From positions 15,185,608 through 15,249,607 of the forward strand of contig NC_088299.1 of the NCBI RefSeq assembly GCF_032854445.1: a DNA stretch of 64,000 nucleotides. The letters are read 5' to 3'. This stretch comes from Liolophura sinensis (Eukaryota; Mollusca; Polyplacophora; Chitonida; Chitonidae). This document shows positions 38,640 to 50,822 of the stretch, piece after piece. The notes under the pieces are model-generated. The model was not told where the DNA came from and did not search any database. It saw only the letters and a list, made by a program, of their open reading frames with translations. Numbering within the stretch: the stretch's first letter is position 1; each line of letters opens with the position of its first letter. Made by a program: the position numbers and the translations under genes.

Positions 38640-39605
38640 GGGCACTGACGGAAAGAAATGTTCGGGAGTGAGGTTGAGTCATTATTATTTCTGAGCCGTA
38701 GTTCAAAGCGTTTGAATAAGATTTTTCAAATAATAAGCAACATTGGGTTTTACATTGATGAGAAAGTATTTGTCAACCACACAAGCAGACGACATCATCT
38801 AAGTGTTTATTTAATAATAAACACGGTAATAAAATACAAGGGTAAAGTTTGAAGAGTCAGATGTAAAGATATGTAGTTATGTTGAAGAACTTTACTATTC
38901 TTGGATTAATTTTTATTGTGCGTTATAATCTTGTCTTTTCCTAATGACCGTGTACGCGCGAAGCAGAAGGCCTGGATAACCCTCCCGGGCACTGATGTTG
39001 GGCATGTTGGAAGGACAGTCCTTCGCAGGAGGCTCTGTTAGTATTACTGCTATCCCCAACCTTTTCCACTGTTGGCAACTAAAGGGTGGAGCAGAAATTC
39101 ATGAAAGCAAGGTGCCGGCATGTTTTATGGAAGGTTTAACATTGTACACCGTCGCTTTTGCGCAGATTTGGTCAAGTAACTTTGAGGCCGTATTGAATTA
39201 TGTGTCTCCACAAAAGTAAGTAAGTTACAGATTCTGTCAGAAATTTTTAACCTTGTTATGTGTAATGAGGCTAATTCTGAAAATCATTTTAACTAATCGG
39301 AAGTGACGTCATAAAAACCCGAAGGGATTGTGTCTTCTTTAAAGATGATACTAGAAACATGGGAGTAATACTATTCTCTAATGATATCCTAATGCATAGA
39401 CACAAAATTCGCGAAATGTGAAGTGGCACCATAAATAAATAAATAGCAGCTGGAGCCCCTTCGCAGATATATTCTCAGAATGTCTTTCAGTTTGATAGAA
39501 CGAAACTATGTATTGTTTATACATGTATAATATAAATGAGTATGGTTAAACAGTAAGAAAAGTTCATTAATTTGGCTCCAGGTACAGTTTATTAATTTAA
39601 ACAGC
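38640..39605. other. Unique stretch, no gene called
   Basis: A plus-strand frame of 74 codons (38,995-39,219) ends beside a GTAAGTAAG donor-like site, but no acceptor or homology is evident. It is not called as a gene. Nothing else is seen. Confidence 0.4.
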
Positions 39606-39609
39606 TTTG

Positions 39610-39750
39610 AACATGAGGCCAGTCACTGGTTACCCCCGGGATCTCCCCGGTTTCCTCCCGAAATATTGCTGGCCACCGTGGTGTTAGTGAAATATTCTCG
39701 TGTAAGGCGTAAAACACTACTCAAATAGATAAATAAATAAATACATTCAG
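39610..39750 (+). mobile_element. SINE 3' fragment
   Basis: 'ggtttcctcccgaaatattg', 'gtgaaatattctcgtgtaag' and 'gcgtaaaacactactcaaat' followed by 'agataaataaataaata' match the body and tail of the block-B SINE read in its sense direction. The tRNA-like head is missing. Confidence 0.8.
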
Positions 39751-39827
39751 CATGAGGTAAAGTTGTCAATACAATGACAAACCTATTAGGGATACACATA
39801 GAAATCAGTTACTCTTGGAAAAAATCT

Positions 39828-39833
39828 TTATTT
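39828..39833 (-). promoter_or_regulatory. Candidate polyadenylation signal of the LU gene
   Basis: AATAAA on the minus strand, about 370 bases past the stop codon of exon 3. It is the first clear one I see downstream. Confidence 0.4.
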
Positions 39834-40202
39834 GTGCAACAAATGCACTTATAACAAGAATTCTACAGGCCAGCGAACATAGAACATCATTCTTGTGGAT
39901 TTTAGGACAACGTGGACATGTCATAAATCATCTGAGTGAAGTCTCTCCGATCATCTGAATAAATAATTTCTTGTTTTGTAGATATGGCTCTTATAAGCTT
40001 TGTATTTAATGGATTATGATTCTGATTCTTTCAATTTCTGGAACTATTCAAGAGTCACACGTACAGTAAATGTAAATTTTCACCGAATTATCAAAAACGT
40101 AAACAAACATGTACCCATTCTCAATAACAACGGTAGTATTTAGTCATACGATTATATATATTTTTGTGTTTCTTGAAACTGAAAAGCGGAAGTACAGCGC
40201 TT

Positions 40203-40456
40203 TTAGAGCTGACGTGCCAGCACCGCCAGGACCAGCCCAGCCAGCCAAGAGAATCTCTTGGCGCTAATGCTGAGCTGACCATTGCATAAATCTGTAGAGC
40301 ATACACAACCTGTTGCATCAACAGAGGTGACGGTCGCAATGGAAGCAAAGGCCGCTCGCATTCCGGTTTTCACCTCGTCAGGAGCGGCATTACACCTATC
40401 TAAGATAGTGGTAGTTCGGATGCAGGTACGATTCACCGTATCCAACTTTACGTAAC
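40203..40456 (-). CDS. LU gene, exon 3 (C-terminal half and GPI signal)
   Basis: The exon begins after AAATCAG at 40,457 and ends with TAA at 40,205-40,203. It encodes residues 90-173: YVKLDTVNRTC, then DRCNAAPDEVKT, then GCVCSTDLCNG, then the hydrophobic tail. It supplies five of the ten LU cysteines. The first base pairs complete the Gly codon split by the phase-1 intron. Without exon 2 the frame would appear as a 92-codon frame starting in the intron, which is not the real start. Confidence 0.88.
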
Positions 40457-40796
40457 CTGATTTAAAAAAACAAACAATCACAAAACGTCATTAGCCATCA
40501 GTAAGCATTTGAAAAATATTGATTTTAAAGTTATGACTTCTATCACACTTCAGTCACTGTATTTGTGTCATCATCGGAAATAAATGTACAGAAGAAGTAG
40601 TACAGGCTTATAAAATACCAAGGATTCCAGAATTTGCAATCATGTTTTACCAAGCAGAAAATTAGATGACAGGCTTGTGATATATCCATGCTGATAGCCT
40701 ATAGGTATTTCTTGAAGAAAGGCATCAGGTATAGAGTTTATCAAAGAAGAAAGACTGTAGGAAAAGTAACTTTTTCACATAGATAATAAGTTACTC

Positions 40797-40908
40797 GGCA
40801 AGTAGGACAGGGCGATTCACAAAGGAAGAGTATTACGGTATCGTCATGCGAAACTGGGCAAGCAGGACAGGGCGATTCACAAAGGAAAAGTATTACGGTA
40901 TCGTCATG
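40797..40908. repeat. Tandem duplication of about 60 bases in LU intron 2
   Basis: 'aggacagggcgattcacaaa' followed by 'ggaa(g/a)agtattacggtatc' and 'gtcatg' occurs twice, near 40,803 and 40,864. The two copies are nearly identical, so the event is recent. Confidence 0.85.
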
Positions 40909-41035
40909 TCTTGAAAATTGGCTTGAAAATTCACCAAAATTTCAAAGAATTTTAGTAATGCTTTAAATTGTATACATGTATATTTGTAAACTAAATCAAA
41001 TTAGTTTTCGCTATGGGAAACATGACGAAAATTAC

Positions 41036-41233
41036 CTCCAACCACCGAAAATTCCACTGTGCCACTCACTTTGCCACATTTGTACCCACTATCGGAGGGA
41101 CACGTTTGTTGCCTGGTACCACTGTCTTTGCAGTTCTCGTCAGAAGTGGATGATAATATAGCAGACAAGGCTTGGTTCACCCTTGGATCGGATGGTTCTA
41201 GATGGTAATAGTTACAGACATAGCACCGCAGGC
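41036..41233 (-). CDS. LU gene, exon 2 (N-terminal half of the LU domain)
   Basis: The acceptor is CTTTCTTTAG at 41,234 and the donor is GGAG|GTAATT at 41,036. The 198 bases encode residues 24-90, beginning LRCYVCNYYHLEPSDP and ending near CGKVSGTVEFSVVG. They hold cysteines 27, 30, 58, 68 and 76 of the LU fold. Both ends are phase 1, so the exon could be skipped or duplicated without a frameshift. It is open only in the frame matching exons 1 and 3. Confidence 0.85.
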
Positions 41234-41364
41234 CTAAAGAAAGAAACGTGCAGAGTTACTCCGTAAATACATCTAATTCTCTGACAGCTTTTCTCTTCCT
41301 GTATTTATTCACTTGAGTGTTGGTTATCCCCATACTCTGCCTTAACTCACACAGTCTGTAAATT

Positions 41365-42105
41365 TCTGTGATGTAGTCTAGATATCTCCATGGAGGGAAT
41401 AAACTTCAGTGTAAGGTCGGTATATAGCTCAGCGTCAGCTTGTACGTTCCTGTGACGTGGTCTATATATCCTTATGGAGAGATTAAACCTTGGTGTAAGG
41501 TCGGCATATAGCTCAGCATCAGTTTGTACGTTCTTATGACGTGGTCTATATATCCTTATGAAGAGACTTAACCTTGGTGTAAAGTCGGTATATAGAAGGG
41601 TTAGCTTGTACGTTCCTGTGACGCGGTCTATATATCCTTATGGAAGAATTAAACCTTGGTGTAGGGTCGGTATATACCTCAACGTCAGTTTGTACGTTTC
41701 TGTGACGCCGTCTATACATCCTTATGGAGAGATTAAACCTTGGTGTAAGCCAGGTATAAATTGCTGGAGACATCAAATCTTGGTGTATCCAGTATATAGT
41801 TAAGCACCAGCTTGTGCGTTCCTGGAGAGATTAAACTTTGGTGTATTTAGTCTATATTTAAGCACCATCTTGTACGCTCCTGGAGAGATTCATTTTTGGT
41901 GTATTCAGTATACAATTAGGCACCAGCTTGTACGTTCCTGGAGAGATTAAACTTTGGTGTATTTAGTCTATAGTTAAGCACCAGCTTGTACGCTCCTGGA
42001 GAGATTCATTTTTGGTGTATTCAGTATATAGTTAAGGACCAGTATTTACTTTCCCGGAGAATATAAATCATGGCGTACGATCAGTATATAGATTAGGTAA
42101 CAGCC
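41365..42105. repeat. 84-bp and 60-bp tandem repeat in LU intron 1
   Basis: The left part repeats 'ggagagattaaaccttggtg' with 'cagcttgtacgttcctgtga' and 'cgtggtctatatatcctta'; starts at 41,476, 41,560, 41,642 and 41,726 give a period of 82-84. From about 41,770 the units lack roughly 24 bases (the 'gacgtggtctatatatcc' part) and the period falls to about 60. A recent shorter variant has evidently spread rightwards. Confidence 0.85.
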
Positions 42106-42109
42106 ATTG

Positions 42110-43163
42110 TTCTGAAAGTTGAGTCTATCAGCCACCTGCTCCCCCGTTGCATTAAACTTAACGAAGGCTTAGGTTGTTACTTGACAGTAGGGCTGCAAGA
42201 TTTATTTATTTTTACTCATGAACTAAATTGAAGAAAGTTTCAAGCTACAATTGCACCAGACCTGTACATTTCAAAAATGTCTTAAAACAGGCAACTGGAC
42301 GTATTACTTCTCAGGTTGACAGGTTAAATTTATTTGCTACACTTGCAGACCTCAGTGTTCTCCGTTCACAGCCCCATAGATATACCAGTGTATTTCAGCG
42401 ATACGCGTCTGATTGGCTAATGTCAGTCCTCAAGTTCCTGAAAAGTGACAATGAAGTTTGCCACGCTTTACGCACGTGTGATATCGTTACAAGACAAACT
42501 CCACTTTCATATTAGAAGAGTTTTATTTCCCCGCCTTAATAAATCGGGTAACTTCAGATAAACACAGAAATCACGCTGTGAAAAAGTTTCTGAAACTAAA
42601 TGTACCATGTGTTCAAACCTAGCTCTTGCATTGCTGTGACGGGCGATTACCATGCACTGGACTGAGAACTCACAGTCTCTTGCGCATAAAAGTCTACAGG
42701 TAACTGACAGCTAACCGATATTAACACTGGTCAATTAGATAAATGTATTTCCCCTGACCCGCCCCTTGGAATGGTCGTCACGATTGTGAGATCTCCGGCC
42801 AAATCTAGACTAGCAGACGGAGGCCCATAAATTTACCAACAGCTACCTTTTCAGTTTTTTTTAAATGAGTTTTCTTACGACTGTTTTTATCTTTGCTACT
42901 AAACCATTTCAGGAAACAATGACAGTCATAAGTCATGTATTTCAGTGCTTTTCACAACACACGCAATCCGGTTGCAAAAGAAGAATTAAATCAAGTTTTT
43001 TGTACTAGATTGTTTTTGTTTGACCTCTCCCGTAATGTATGTCTCCGTAATCGGGGAAGTCATAAGCAGTTAGATGTACACACTTGTTTCTCCCCTTGAA
43101 ATTAAAATCACAGGGCGCTGTTATTCCACCAGTTCAATAAATTAGTGGGTGAAATGGGAATAT
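42110..43163. other. Unique intronic stretch of the LU gene
   Basis: No gene or repeat recognised. A 95-codon plus-strand frame (42,228-42,515) shows no known domain. Block A' begins at 43,164. In copy 1 the matching region would lie left of the window. Confidence 0.4.
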
Positions 43164-44059
43164 AAAACACAAAGACACAAAGACAATTTCAAACGTAGTC
43201 TCCCTGTTTAGTTTTCGATTTTGAGAGTTGAAATTTTGACACATTTGTGTTAAGATAACATTGATGTTATTGGTCAAAATATTAATTTACACGGCTCAAT
43301 AGTAAGCCATAAAATCGTATTCCAAATTTTTGACATAAGTCAAAACTGGTTTTGTGGAATCAGCCACTGTGGAAACAGCCACACAACCCAATAATGACCA
43401 GTAAAATGTATAGGTTTTTGTGGCGTCCTCCATCATACAAATACACGCACTCAAGTAAAAATGCGTGTTATCACTATATATGTCTACTCCAAAGAATTGT
43501 TGCTTGTTTAAATTAAAAATGAAACCTTTAAAGTTCAATACCGGACTTTCGCCAATTCATGTCACGTCTAATTATGAATTACACGAAAACAGGCAGGCTT
43601 AATTCCCTTGATAATAAATGGATGAAATATTTATCAACTATATGTGTCTGGCTTACATATAATTGGTCAGAACTGGTGAAATCCCATATACAGAATGTAG
43701 GTTTATCTGATATATCTGTTGTATATTAACTACAATACAGAGTAAATAAAACCATTAGCGACGAAAAAAGAGTGAGAATCTTTGTAATACACTCGCCCAG
43801 CATTTAAAGACTTTAATTTGGAGTCTGAAGTAACGACTATCTACTTTTACTTTCACTACCAGTGATGTCAGAACTGGTTTAACAGGTACAATCTATACAC
43901 TAAAAATAATCTGCTATTGCAACAGATTATTCTGTTAAATATGACACATATGTTCTATCAGTTGTATAAGTTATAGCCTGTGCAGTTGTCGGACTATCAT
44001 CCGTAGATTGAGAACTGTGGATTCTATATATAGGTGGACTGACTCGCCTTTGGAAGCCG

Positions 44060-44061
<2 letters not shown>

Positions 44062-44109
<48 letters not shown>
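44062..44109. repeat. (AT)n microsatellite in A'
   Basis: The AT run is about half the length of its counterpart at 899-1,005. Confidence 0.97.
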
Positions 44110-44112
<3 letters not shown>

Positions 44113-44857
44113 ATATTTTGTATTGTTTTGTACATTATTCTCAGTTATTTGTGTATTTTGTTAAATTATATAAGTTATTTACTTTTGCGCAACCGTTACT
44201 TTCATTTGTATACTACAAAATTCAAATGGTTGTTTTAGTGGACGATCTTCATTTTACATACCTTCACAAGATTTGCGAGATAATGGCGGTATATTTTTGC
44301 GTCTGTTATTTAATGTAATATCATGGAGAAATTTCATTGTTTATTTACGTAAACAGTTGTCTTGGTCTTATTGACTATTATTTGATTTAACTACTTATTA
44401 TGTAGTACAGGTGCGTGCGATATGCATTTGATTTAATTCCGTATGGCTGTTTTGATATATTTCTGAATTTTACAAAACTGATTAACAAACTCTCTGTCAC
44501 GTTGCACGATGAATGAACTGTTCCTGAATTTTTTCCTCATATTTGGCATTTTATATCAGTCGGGATTACCCGTCTCAACCATATATGTACTGAACTTATT
44601 CGTGTTTCTTGGTTTGTCCAAGGTCTGTCGCTGATCTTAGAAATAAACAAGCCAGTTGTTTCTCATCTTTACTCTCCGATAGTGATACCCTTTCAAATTC
44701 AACACAAAACATACATTAGACTAACACTTTATTATGTTGAATATGACACGGTATTATTTTATAATAGAATACAATTTATCATCACTAAGTCAACATACTT
44801 TTGTTAAAATTAACACACTGATTTATTTCTGTGTATATGCCTAGTACATGTGGGCGA

Positions 44858-45160
44858 TGAGAGTGAGTGCTTGGGTTTAACGCCGTGCTTAACAATTTTT
44901 CAGTCATATGACGACGAAGGAATCCTTAGAGTGCATGCAATGTGCCTCATTGTTGCAGGAAGGATTTCCACCGCTCTTTTTTCTAGTGCTGCTTCACTGA
45001 GACGAGTTACTGAAGGCAAGTAAGCCGCCCTGCCCGGACCATTATATTGATACGGATCAACCAGTGGTTGCAATATCCCCTTCATGCTGAACGTCAAGCA
45101 AGGAAGTTACAACTTTCTCTTTCAAGGTCTTATTGGTGACCCGACCCAGTGTAGGTCATT
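44858..45160 (-). mobile_element. Old SINE in A'
   Basis: The same insertion as 1,755-2,062, in reverse orientation and related in sequence to the young SINE at 46,447-46,817. Its presence in both A blocks dates it before the duplication. Confidence 0.8.
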
Positions 45161-45373
45161 AGAGTAACAAGACATCCTTGACCGGACATCGGCATTAATG
45201 CGATTCTATCCGTCAGCTCGTCACAATATTATTTCCTTTTGGAAAACAATTACTCGCTCGCGGATATACATAACACTGCTTACAAATTGTGCGCAAACTA
45301 AGATGTTTTTCCACATAAGTGATACTTAACTGCTACACATTATGCGCAGTATGTTCTTGTAAATGCCAACACA

Positions 45374-46003
45374 TGAAAATGTTAACATATCATTGCCTTT
45401 AAGGTGGAGAAATCATAAAATGACATAAACTTCAGATGAAAGAGTGCGAAGATATTCCTAAATGTGGCCTTCAATATTTTTTCCGATTTTTTATTAAGGA
45501 GAAAAAGCCACTTGAAAATAATTTTTGTTTGGTGGGTATTTGGGACCAACTTTTGGTATTTATAGTCTGTGGTTAATAATGTCATAAATGAGGATGTAAC
45601 ACAGGTTTAATAAATATTTTTGCACTTGAATTGGTTCTTTTCAGCTAACAAATTTATTTAGCTTCAATTTGGATCATATTTATACTTTTAATAAATTCAT
45701 AAATATTAGGTTAATTTAGGTTAAATGCATGTGTCGATATAAACAACAAATTTACATTCAAATAATTTTATTAGAGAAGCATCACATCCTTATTTAGAAC
45801 ATTATTATACAACAACGATAAATACCAAAAGTTGGTCCCAAATACCCACCATAGAAAAATATTTTCAAATAACCTTTCTTCTTAAAAAAAAATCCAAAAA
45901 AAATATTAAAGACAATAAGTTTTGACGCTCTATTATCTGATTTTGGCATCATTTTTATGTTTTCTTCTCCTTTAAAACTAAAAAAAACGAATATGTTAAG
46001 CAT
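45374..46003. mobile_element. Fold-back element in A'
   Basis: Counterpart of 2,275-2,911, with arms at about 45,374-45,620 and 45,770-46,003. The arms match each other slightly better here, for example 'gtgggtatttgggaccaact' on both. Confidence 0.7.
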
Positions 46004-46446
46004 TTATTGTCTAAATATCCTTGATTATAAAAAAACAAAGGACATATACACACTTGTTGTGTTTTCCTGGCATTATGAGTTATACTTTAGTGTATTTTGT
46101 TCACTAATTAGCTGTAACAAAAAAATATAATCACCCTCAACAAAAATCACAACGTTTTTATTTGTGTGGAATATGTCTATGTAATACAAATTATCAAATT
46201 AATGGAACAGGAGTACATATATGCCCGATTTATAAATAACAGGGCGATTTTTGTTTTTGGCACTGGCACTTTTAGCTGAATACCACACCATAAATTAATA
46301 AATATATTATAAAATTATAAATATACTGCAGATTAACTGTTTTCATATTAAAATGCCAGTTGAAAACTTTAAATAACAGAGAATATTTCAATGTGCGCGC
46401 TCCGTACTGTAATGGAGTTATCACCTGACTGTGGTTCATTTCAGGA

Positions 46447-46817
46447 AAACCGGCCCGGATAGCACAGTTGGTAGAGCGTCCGCCTCGGGACCGGTAGATC
46501 CAGGATCAATCCTTGGTCGAGTCACACCTAAGACTTTAAAAAAAGAGGAAGTTGTAACTTCCTCGCTTGGCGTTCAGCATGAAGGGGATAGTGCAACGAC
46601 TGGTTGACCCGTATCAGTATAATGGCTCGGGCGGGGGCGGCTTACTTGCCTTCGGTAAGTCGTCTCAGTGATGCAGCACTAAATAAAAGAGCGGTGGAAA
46701 TCCGTCCTGCAACAAGGAGGCACATTACACGTGCATGCACCCTAATGATTCCTTCGTCATCATATGACTGAAAAATTGTTGAGTACGACGTTAAACCCCA
46801 AGCACTCACTCACTCAC
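46447..46817 (+). mobile_element. Full-length tRNA-derived SINE, young insertion
   Basis: The 371-bp element is flanked by TCATTTCAGGAA (46,435-46,446 and 46,818-46,829). Block A has one copy of that target (3,295-3,306), so it is a clean insertion after the duplication. The head 'ggcccggatagcacagttgg' followed by 'tagagcgtccgcctcgggac' is tRNA-like with A-box and B-box-like parts. The body has a GAGGAAGTT/AACTTCCTC hairpin and the end is (ACTC)n. It lies in intron 1 of the LU gene, opposite to its transcription. Confidence 0.93.
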
Positions 46818-47016
46818 TCATTTCAGGAATACAAATACAGACTACAGTTTAAGATTGATTTAGAAAACTTCATCTGAAATGACCATAGTCTTTGTCTTGT
46901 TTGGATTGGAAAGTGTACAATGTACACATAAACTAAAAATGGGATGACACCCTCCTCTTGTAATACCGTATGGTTTTCCAGACGCTGTGCTCACTGTGAA
47001 AACAAAAGTGTCTTAC

Positions 47017-47110
47017 CTGTTACTACAGACAGACTGCCAGACAGACAGATGGCCAAGATCAACAGTCGTTCCTTCAGGAATCCCATTGTGTATGAGTACA
47101 GTTTCCTGTC
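47017..47110 (-). CDS. LU gene, exon 1 (signal peptide)
   Basis: The acceptor is TTTTTCAG above 47,110; 24 bases of 5' UTR follow; the start codon is 47,086-47,084 and the donor ACAG|GTAAG ends the exon at 47,017. It encodes MGFLKERLLILAICLSGSLS then VVT and the first base of Gly24. That is a basic start, a hydrophobic core and a small residue before cleavage near 24. Compared with copy 1, Cys3 is Phe and the CAGA-derived Val-Cys pair is Gly-Ser. A 5' UTR exon must exist further right, but I cannot place it. Confidence 0.8.
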
Positions 47111-49974
47111 CTGAAAAATATACAGTATAATTTTATAGATTACAGATATTCCACAACTCGCATCACCTCGTAAGCCAAAACTTGAGGCCTTCACTACAAA
47201 AAATGTGAGAATGAAAGAATTTAGATTTTCGTCGCTTTATGCCAAAGTTTTTAGAGTGATCTCACACTTGAATGTGTAGACAAGTAAACAATAGCAAATC
47301 ATTATACAACATGTTTTATATGACATGTTTTACCTGTTTGCATACTGCATAATATGTGCACATGTAATAGATGTGCAACGAAACAAAAGCATAGTCTGCA
47401 ATTTGGAAGCATTGAACGTCGAAAAGAAATCTCTCACCAAACCGCTTTTTAGGAAGTTAGAAGATGTTTGTAAAAATGGTTAAAGACCTTCTCATTTATA
47501 TGCACTTATATTTCATTAAAAAAGCGACACCTGACGAACTATAATCCACTAAGTGCCCTCTGTAATACATTGTACTCTTGATTTCGTTGTTTTTCTTTAA
47601 AAACTTTTCTACTTTGTCGAATAATTTAAGACTCGCCCTTAAGTTCACAACTGCAGTTACACCATCTTACACCAGTAAACTAGCTTCACCCAGACACCTT
47701 CTGTGGCGAAGACATTTTCCTACAATTTATGCTGTACATAAGAAGCACTAATCTACTATTCAATCAATACAAACTGTTTACCTTATAGCAATTCACCCAA
47801 AGTTTTCTTCAGTAGGGCCTGGATACACCTGTGCTACCTGACTGAACGCGACTAGAGACGAGCCACACACAAACTGGATCCAGGCACCCCGAGTCACAAG
47901 GTATTATAGAAGGCTCGGGAGGTTACTTTCTAGAAGTAACCTATCGCCTCCCTGGATTTTCAAGTCTGCTTTATTATTTAAATGTTCGCTCGTAAATACC
48001 CTGATATTAGGCTTTTTATAATTTCAATTGCTTTATGGCTCTGTTGTGGTAGCGGATAGCAGCCGTCTAGACTTCCACCTTATAGCGACATCACAGATCA
48101 CGTGGTACCGCTCCCTCTGCACCTTCACTGCTCAGTGACACCGATTAATCATACGTTTTCTGAACGAAGTGTTTTGGGGGCTGTAAGTCTATGCAGTTGA
48201 TGTAATCGACTCGCCCGAAATGCGAAGAGGGACAAAGTTCGGTGTCGCTTTATATTAGCAATTAGTAATACTAATTAGTTACCTTTTACAGTGTGCTATG
48301 GCTTCAAGAGAATTTCAGAATGAAAGTTTTACGTGAAATTAAACTGATTTGTTATTATTGCAACAGGGTTTTCTTGACACCAGTCAGTTAACTTACCACT
48401 TGATGGTCACCAGCATGAATTTTTTTATTCCCTTTTTTTTACGGTAAACAAAAGATTTGTAACATACTTCTTTCGTATATCTTCGGAAGCATCGGATAGA
48501 CAGCAGCCATTGGTGTTAGCAGTGGTTTTGCAATCTGCATTCATAGACATGTATACATAGCAAATAACAAGAGCATCAACTCAAAGAATGTTTAAATTAT
48601 GTCTTGTTTATGTTTTGAATATTAAAATTAGGTGGTTTTCAAATAAAACACCGAGTTCCGATATGAACTCAACGTTTCGTTGCAGTACCCTCATAAGGTA
48701 GACACTCAGCTAACAAGTACTAATGTCGGCTGTAATATTGCAGGCACCTTCATGAACCACTTTATATAAGCTGTTGATATGTTTCTGTTTATTTTGTCTT
48801 TCGTGGTGGAATACTTTGGCGTTGCAGCAGTTTATGCAGCCGTTGTTAACTCCTTTTGAACAACTTGGTAAGAATAAAACTTACTGACAAATATAATATC
48901 GCTATGTGCCTACAGAACAACCAGTGCTAAAGTTACATTGCACCCATTGCTTTCTGAAACATCGAAAAACACAACAAAACCAGAGACTGGGTTCATGGTT
49001 GATTATTATTATGGGGGTAAAACACTGTTAAGTGAAGTATACAGTGTGGAGCTCATTACACAAGTGTTACACAGGTACATATGGCTCAAGTCAATCGCAT
49101 TAACCGTGTCATGGCGACCTACAGATAGTATAATGATCGATGTCCCATATAAGTAGGTTTAGCTATTACTGAGAAGTGTGTTGTGCTCTAAGCTCGCCAT
49201 TGGGTTCCTGCTGCATATTTACACATTGCAAACTTTATTAACCTTATTGTAATTGATGTTAGGGCCTGTCAATGGGGTAGTTTGTGAGCGTTCTTTGCAT
49301 ATACCCTCTAAACTCCAGGCTCGTCCCAATATTAGACTGGCTATTCACTTTTAAGACCAGTTCACAGAAGAACACAACCGAAACGAGATCAGTCGGAGAC
49401 GAGATGTTAAGTCTGCGGTATCTCTCCACACAGCGAGAGATATATGATGGGTTTTTTCCCTTATTGAAGGAATGCGTGGTTGTCATACCTGTCATCCATG
49501 TGTAACATTGTCTCGAACTGGCTGAGTCACTTGACATGTCATCCGGAAGCAAGATATAGCAAAGAGCCTCTCTGTATCCATATGTGATCCGGGTTGTGTG
49601 CGAATGGCGACCCATTTCCGCCAAAATTGCGTTATTCTATATTGAGTTATTCGTTTATAGTAAAATGTTTATCGTCAAGCTGCCTGATTCTTTCTTCTAT
49701 ATACCCTAACATTTGTATAGTAACGAATGTGACATGGGGCGGAGGGGGAGGGGGGATAAACCATAACACGTGAGTTCATAGCTCCCACAATCCCCTGCTT
49801 ATTCTGGTCAGGCGGAACATGATATATAAGAAATGATGACCTCAATTTAAATTTCCAGAATGTGCGAAATCTTTCATACCTTTTTAAGAGTGTTTATTTG
49901 AGGATCATGGTGGGGTGGGATAGAGTTGTGCACTTGCAGCGGACAGTAGGCATGTTTTTTGACTTATATGTTTG
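47111..49974. other. Non-coding stretch upstream of the LU gene
   Basis: Presumed 5' UTR exon and promoter region of the minus-strand LU gene; no element can be fixed. Apart from small insertions and deletions it matches 3,588-6,457. Confidence 0.5.
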
Positions 49975-50822
49975 GCCTAGGAGGAATCTCTTTACCCCTG
50001 TTATAAGTGGGTATTTTTTGGCTGTCCTAAAGGTGGACATACAAGAGTTACCAAGATATGGTTTGAGATAAGTCTTTTAATCCAGTCATAAGTGAATATT
50101 TTTTGGCTGTTCCAAAGGTGGACATAGCCGACTGACCAAGATATGGCTTAGGAGAAACCTCTTCACCCCAGCTATAAGTGAGTATTTTTGGCTTTCCCAA
50201 AGATGGATATAGCCGAGTTTCCAGGATATGGTCTAAGATGAATCTCTTTACCCATTCATAAGTGGGCATTTTTTGGCTGTCCAAAAGATGGACATAGCCG
50301 AGTTAACAGGATATGACCTGGGATAAGTCTCTTTACCCCAGTCATAAGTAGATATTTCTTTCCTCTCCCAAAGGGGGGACAGCGAAGTTACCAGGATATG
50401 GTTTTGGAAAACCTCTTCACCCCAGTCAAAAGTGGGTATTTTTGGACTTTCCCAAAGGAGGACATAGCCGAGTTACCAAGATATGGTCAGGAAAGAACCT
50501 CTTTACCCAGAGTACTTTTTGGCTGTCCAAAAGATGGACATAGCCAAGTTACCAAGATATCGCCTGGGGGAATCCCCTTTACCCCAGTTATTGGTGGGTA
50601 TTTTTTGGCTCTGCAAAAAGTGGACATAGCCGAGTTACCAGGATATGGCTTGGGAGGAATCTCTTTCCCCCAGCCATAAGTGGGTACTGTTTGGCTGTCC
50701 AAAATGAAGAGATAGCCTGGTTACCATAATCTGGCCTGAGGGGATTATCTTCACCCCAATCATGAGTGAGTATATTTTGGCTGTCTAAAAGAGGAACATA
50801 GGCGATTTACTAGGATATGGGC
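49975..50822. repeat. 76-bp minisatellite array in A' (contracted)
   Basis: The same units as 6,458-8,085, but about 850 bases instead of 1,630. The left and right edge units match those of A, so the loss is internal. Confidence 0.92.

Larger units (their letters stand above)
40203..47110 (-). other. Gene model: GPI-anchored LU (Ly6/uPAR three-finger) protein, 3 coding exons
   Basis: Joining the three exons gives 70 + 198 + 254 coding bases, or 173 residues. All junctions have GT-AG ends and both introns are phase 1, usual for LU-domain genes. After the signal peptide (residues 1 to about 24) the mature part has ten cysteines (27, 30, 58, 68, 76, 101, 111, 140, 142, 147). It starts LRCYVC and closes with CVCSTDLCN, the diagnostic LU ending with Asn after the last Cys. 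A sequon, NRT, is at 98. A short hydrophobic C-terminus (WLAGLVLAVLA, 160-170) suggests a GPI anchor, although the final RQL is more polar than usual. Such proteins act at the cell surface in adhesion or receptor modulation; the ligand is unknown. Intron 1 is about 5.8 kb because block A' and repeats lie in it. Confidence 0.85.

Noticed and set aside
38995-39219. 74-codon plus-strand frame ending at a GTAAGT-type site
   Set aside because: No acceptor, homology or second copy; likely chance.
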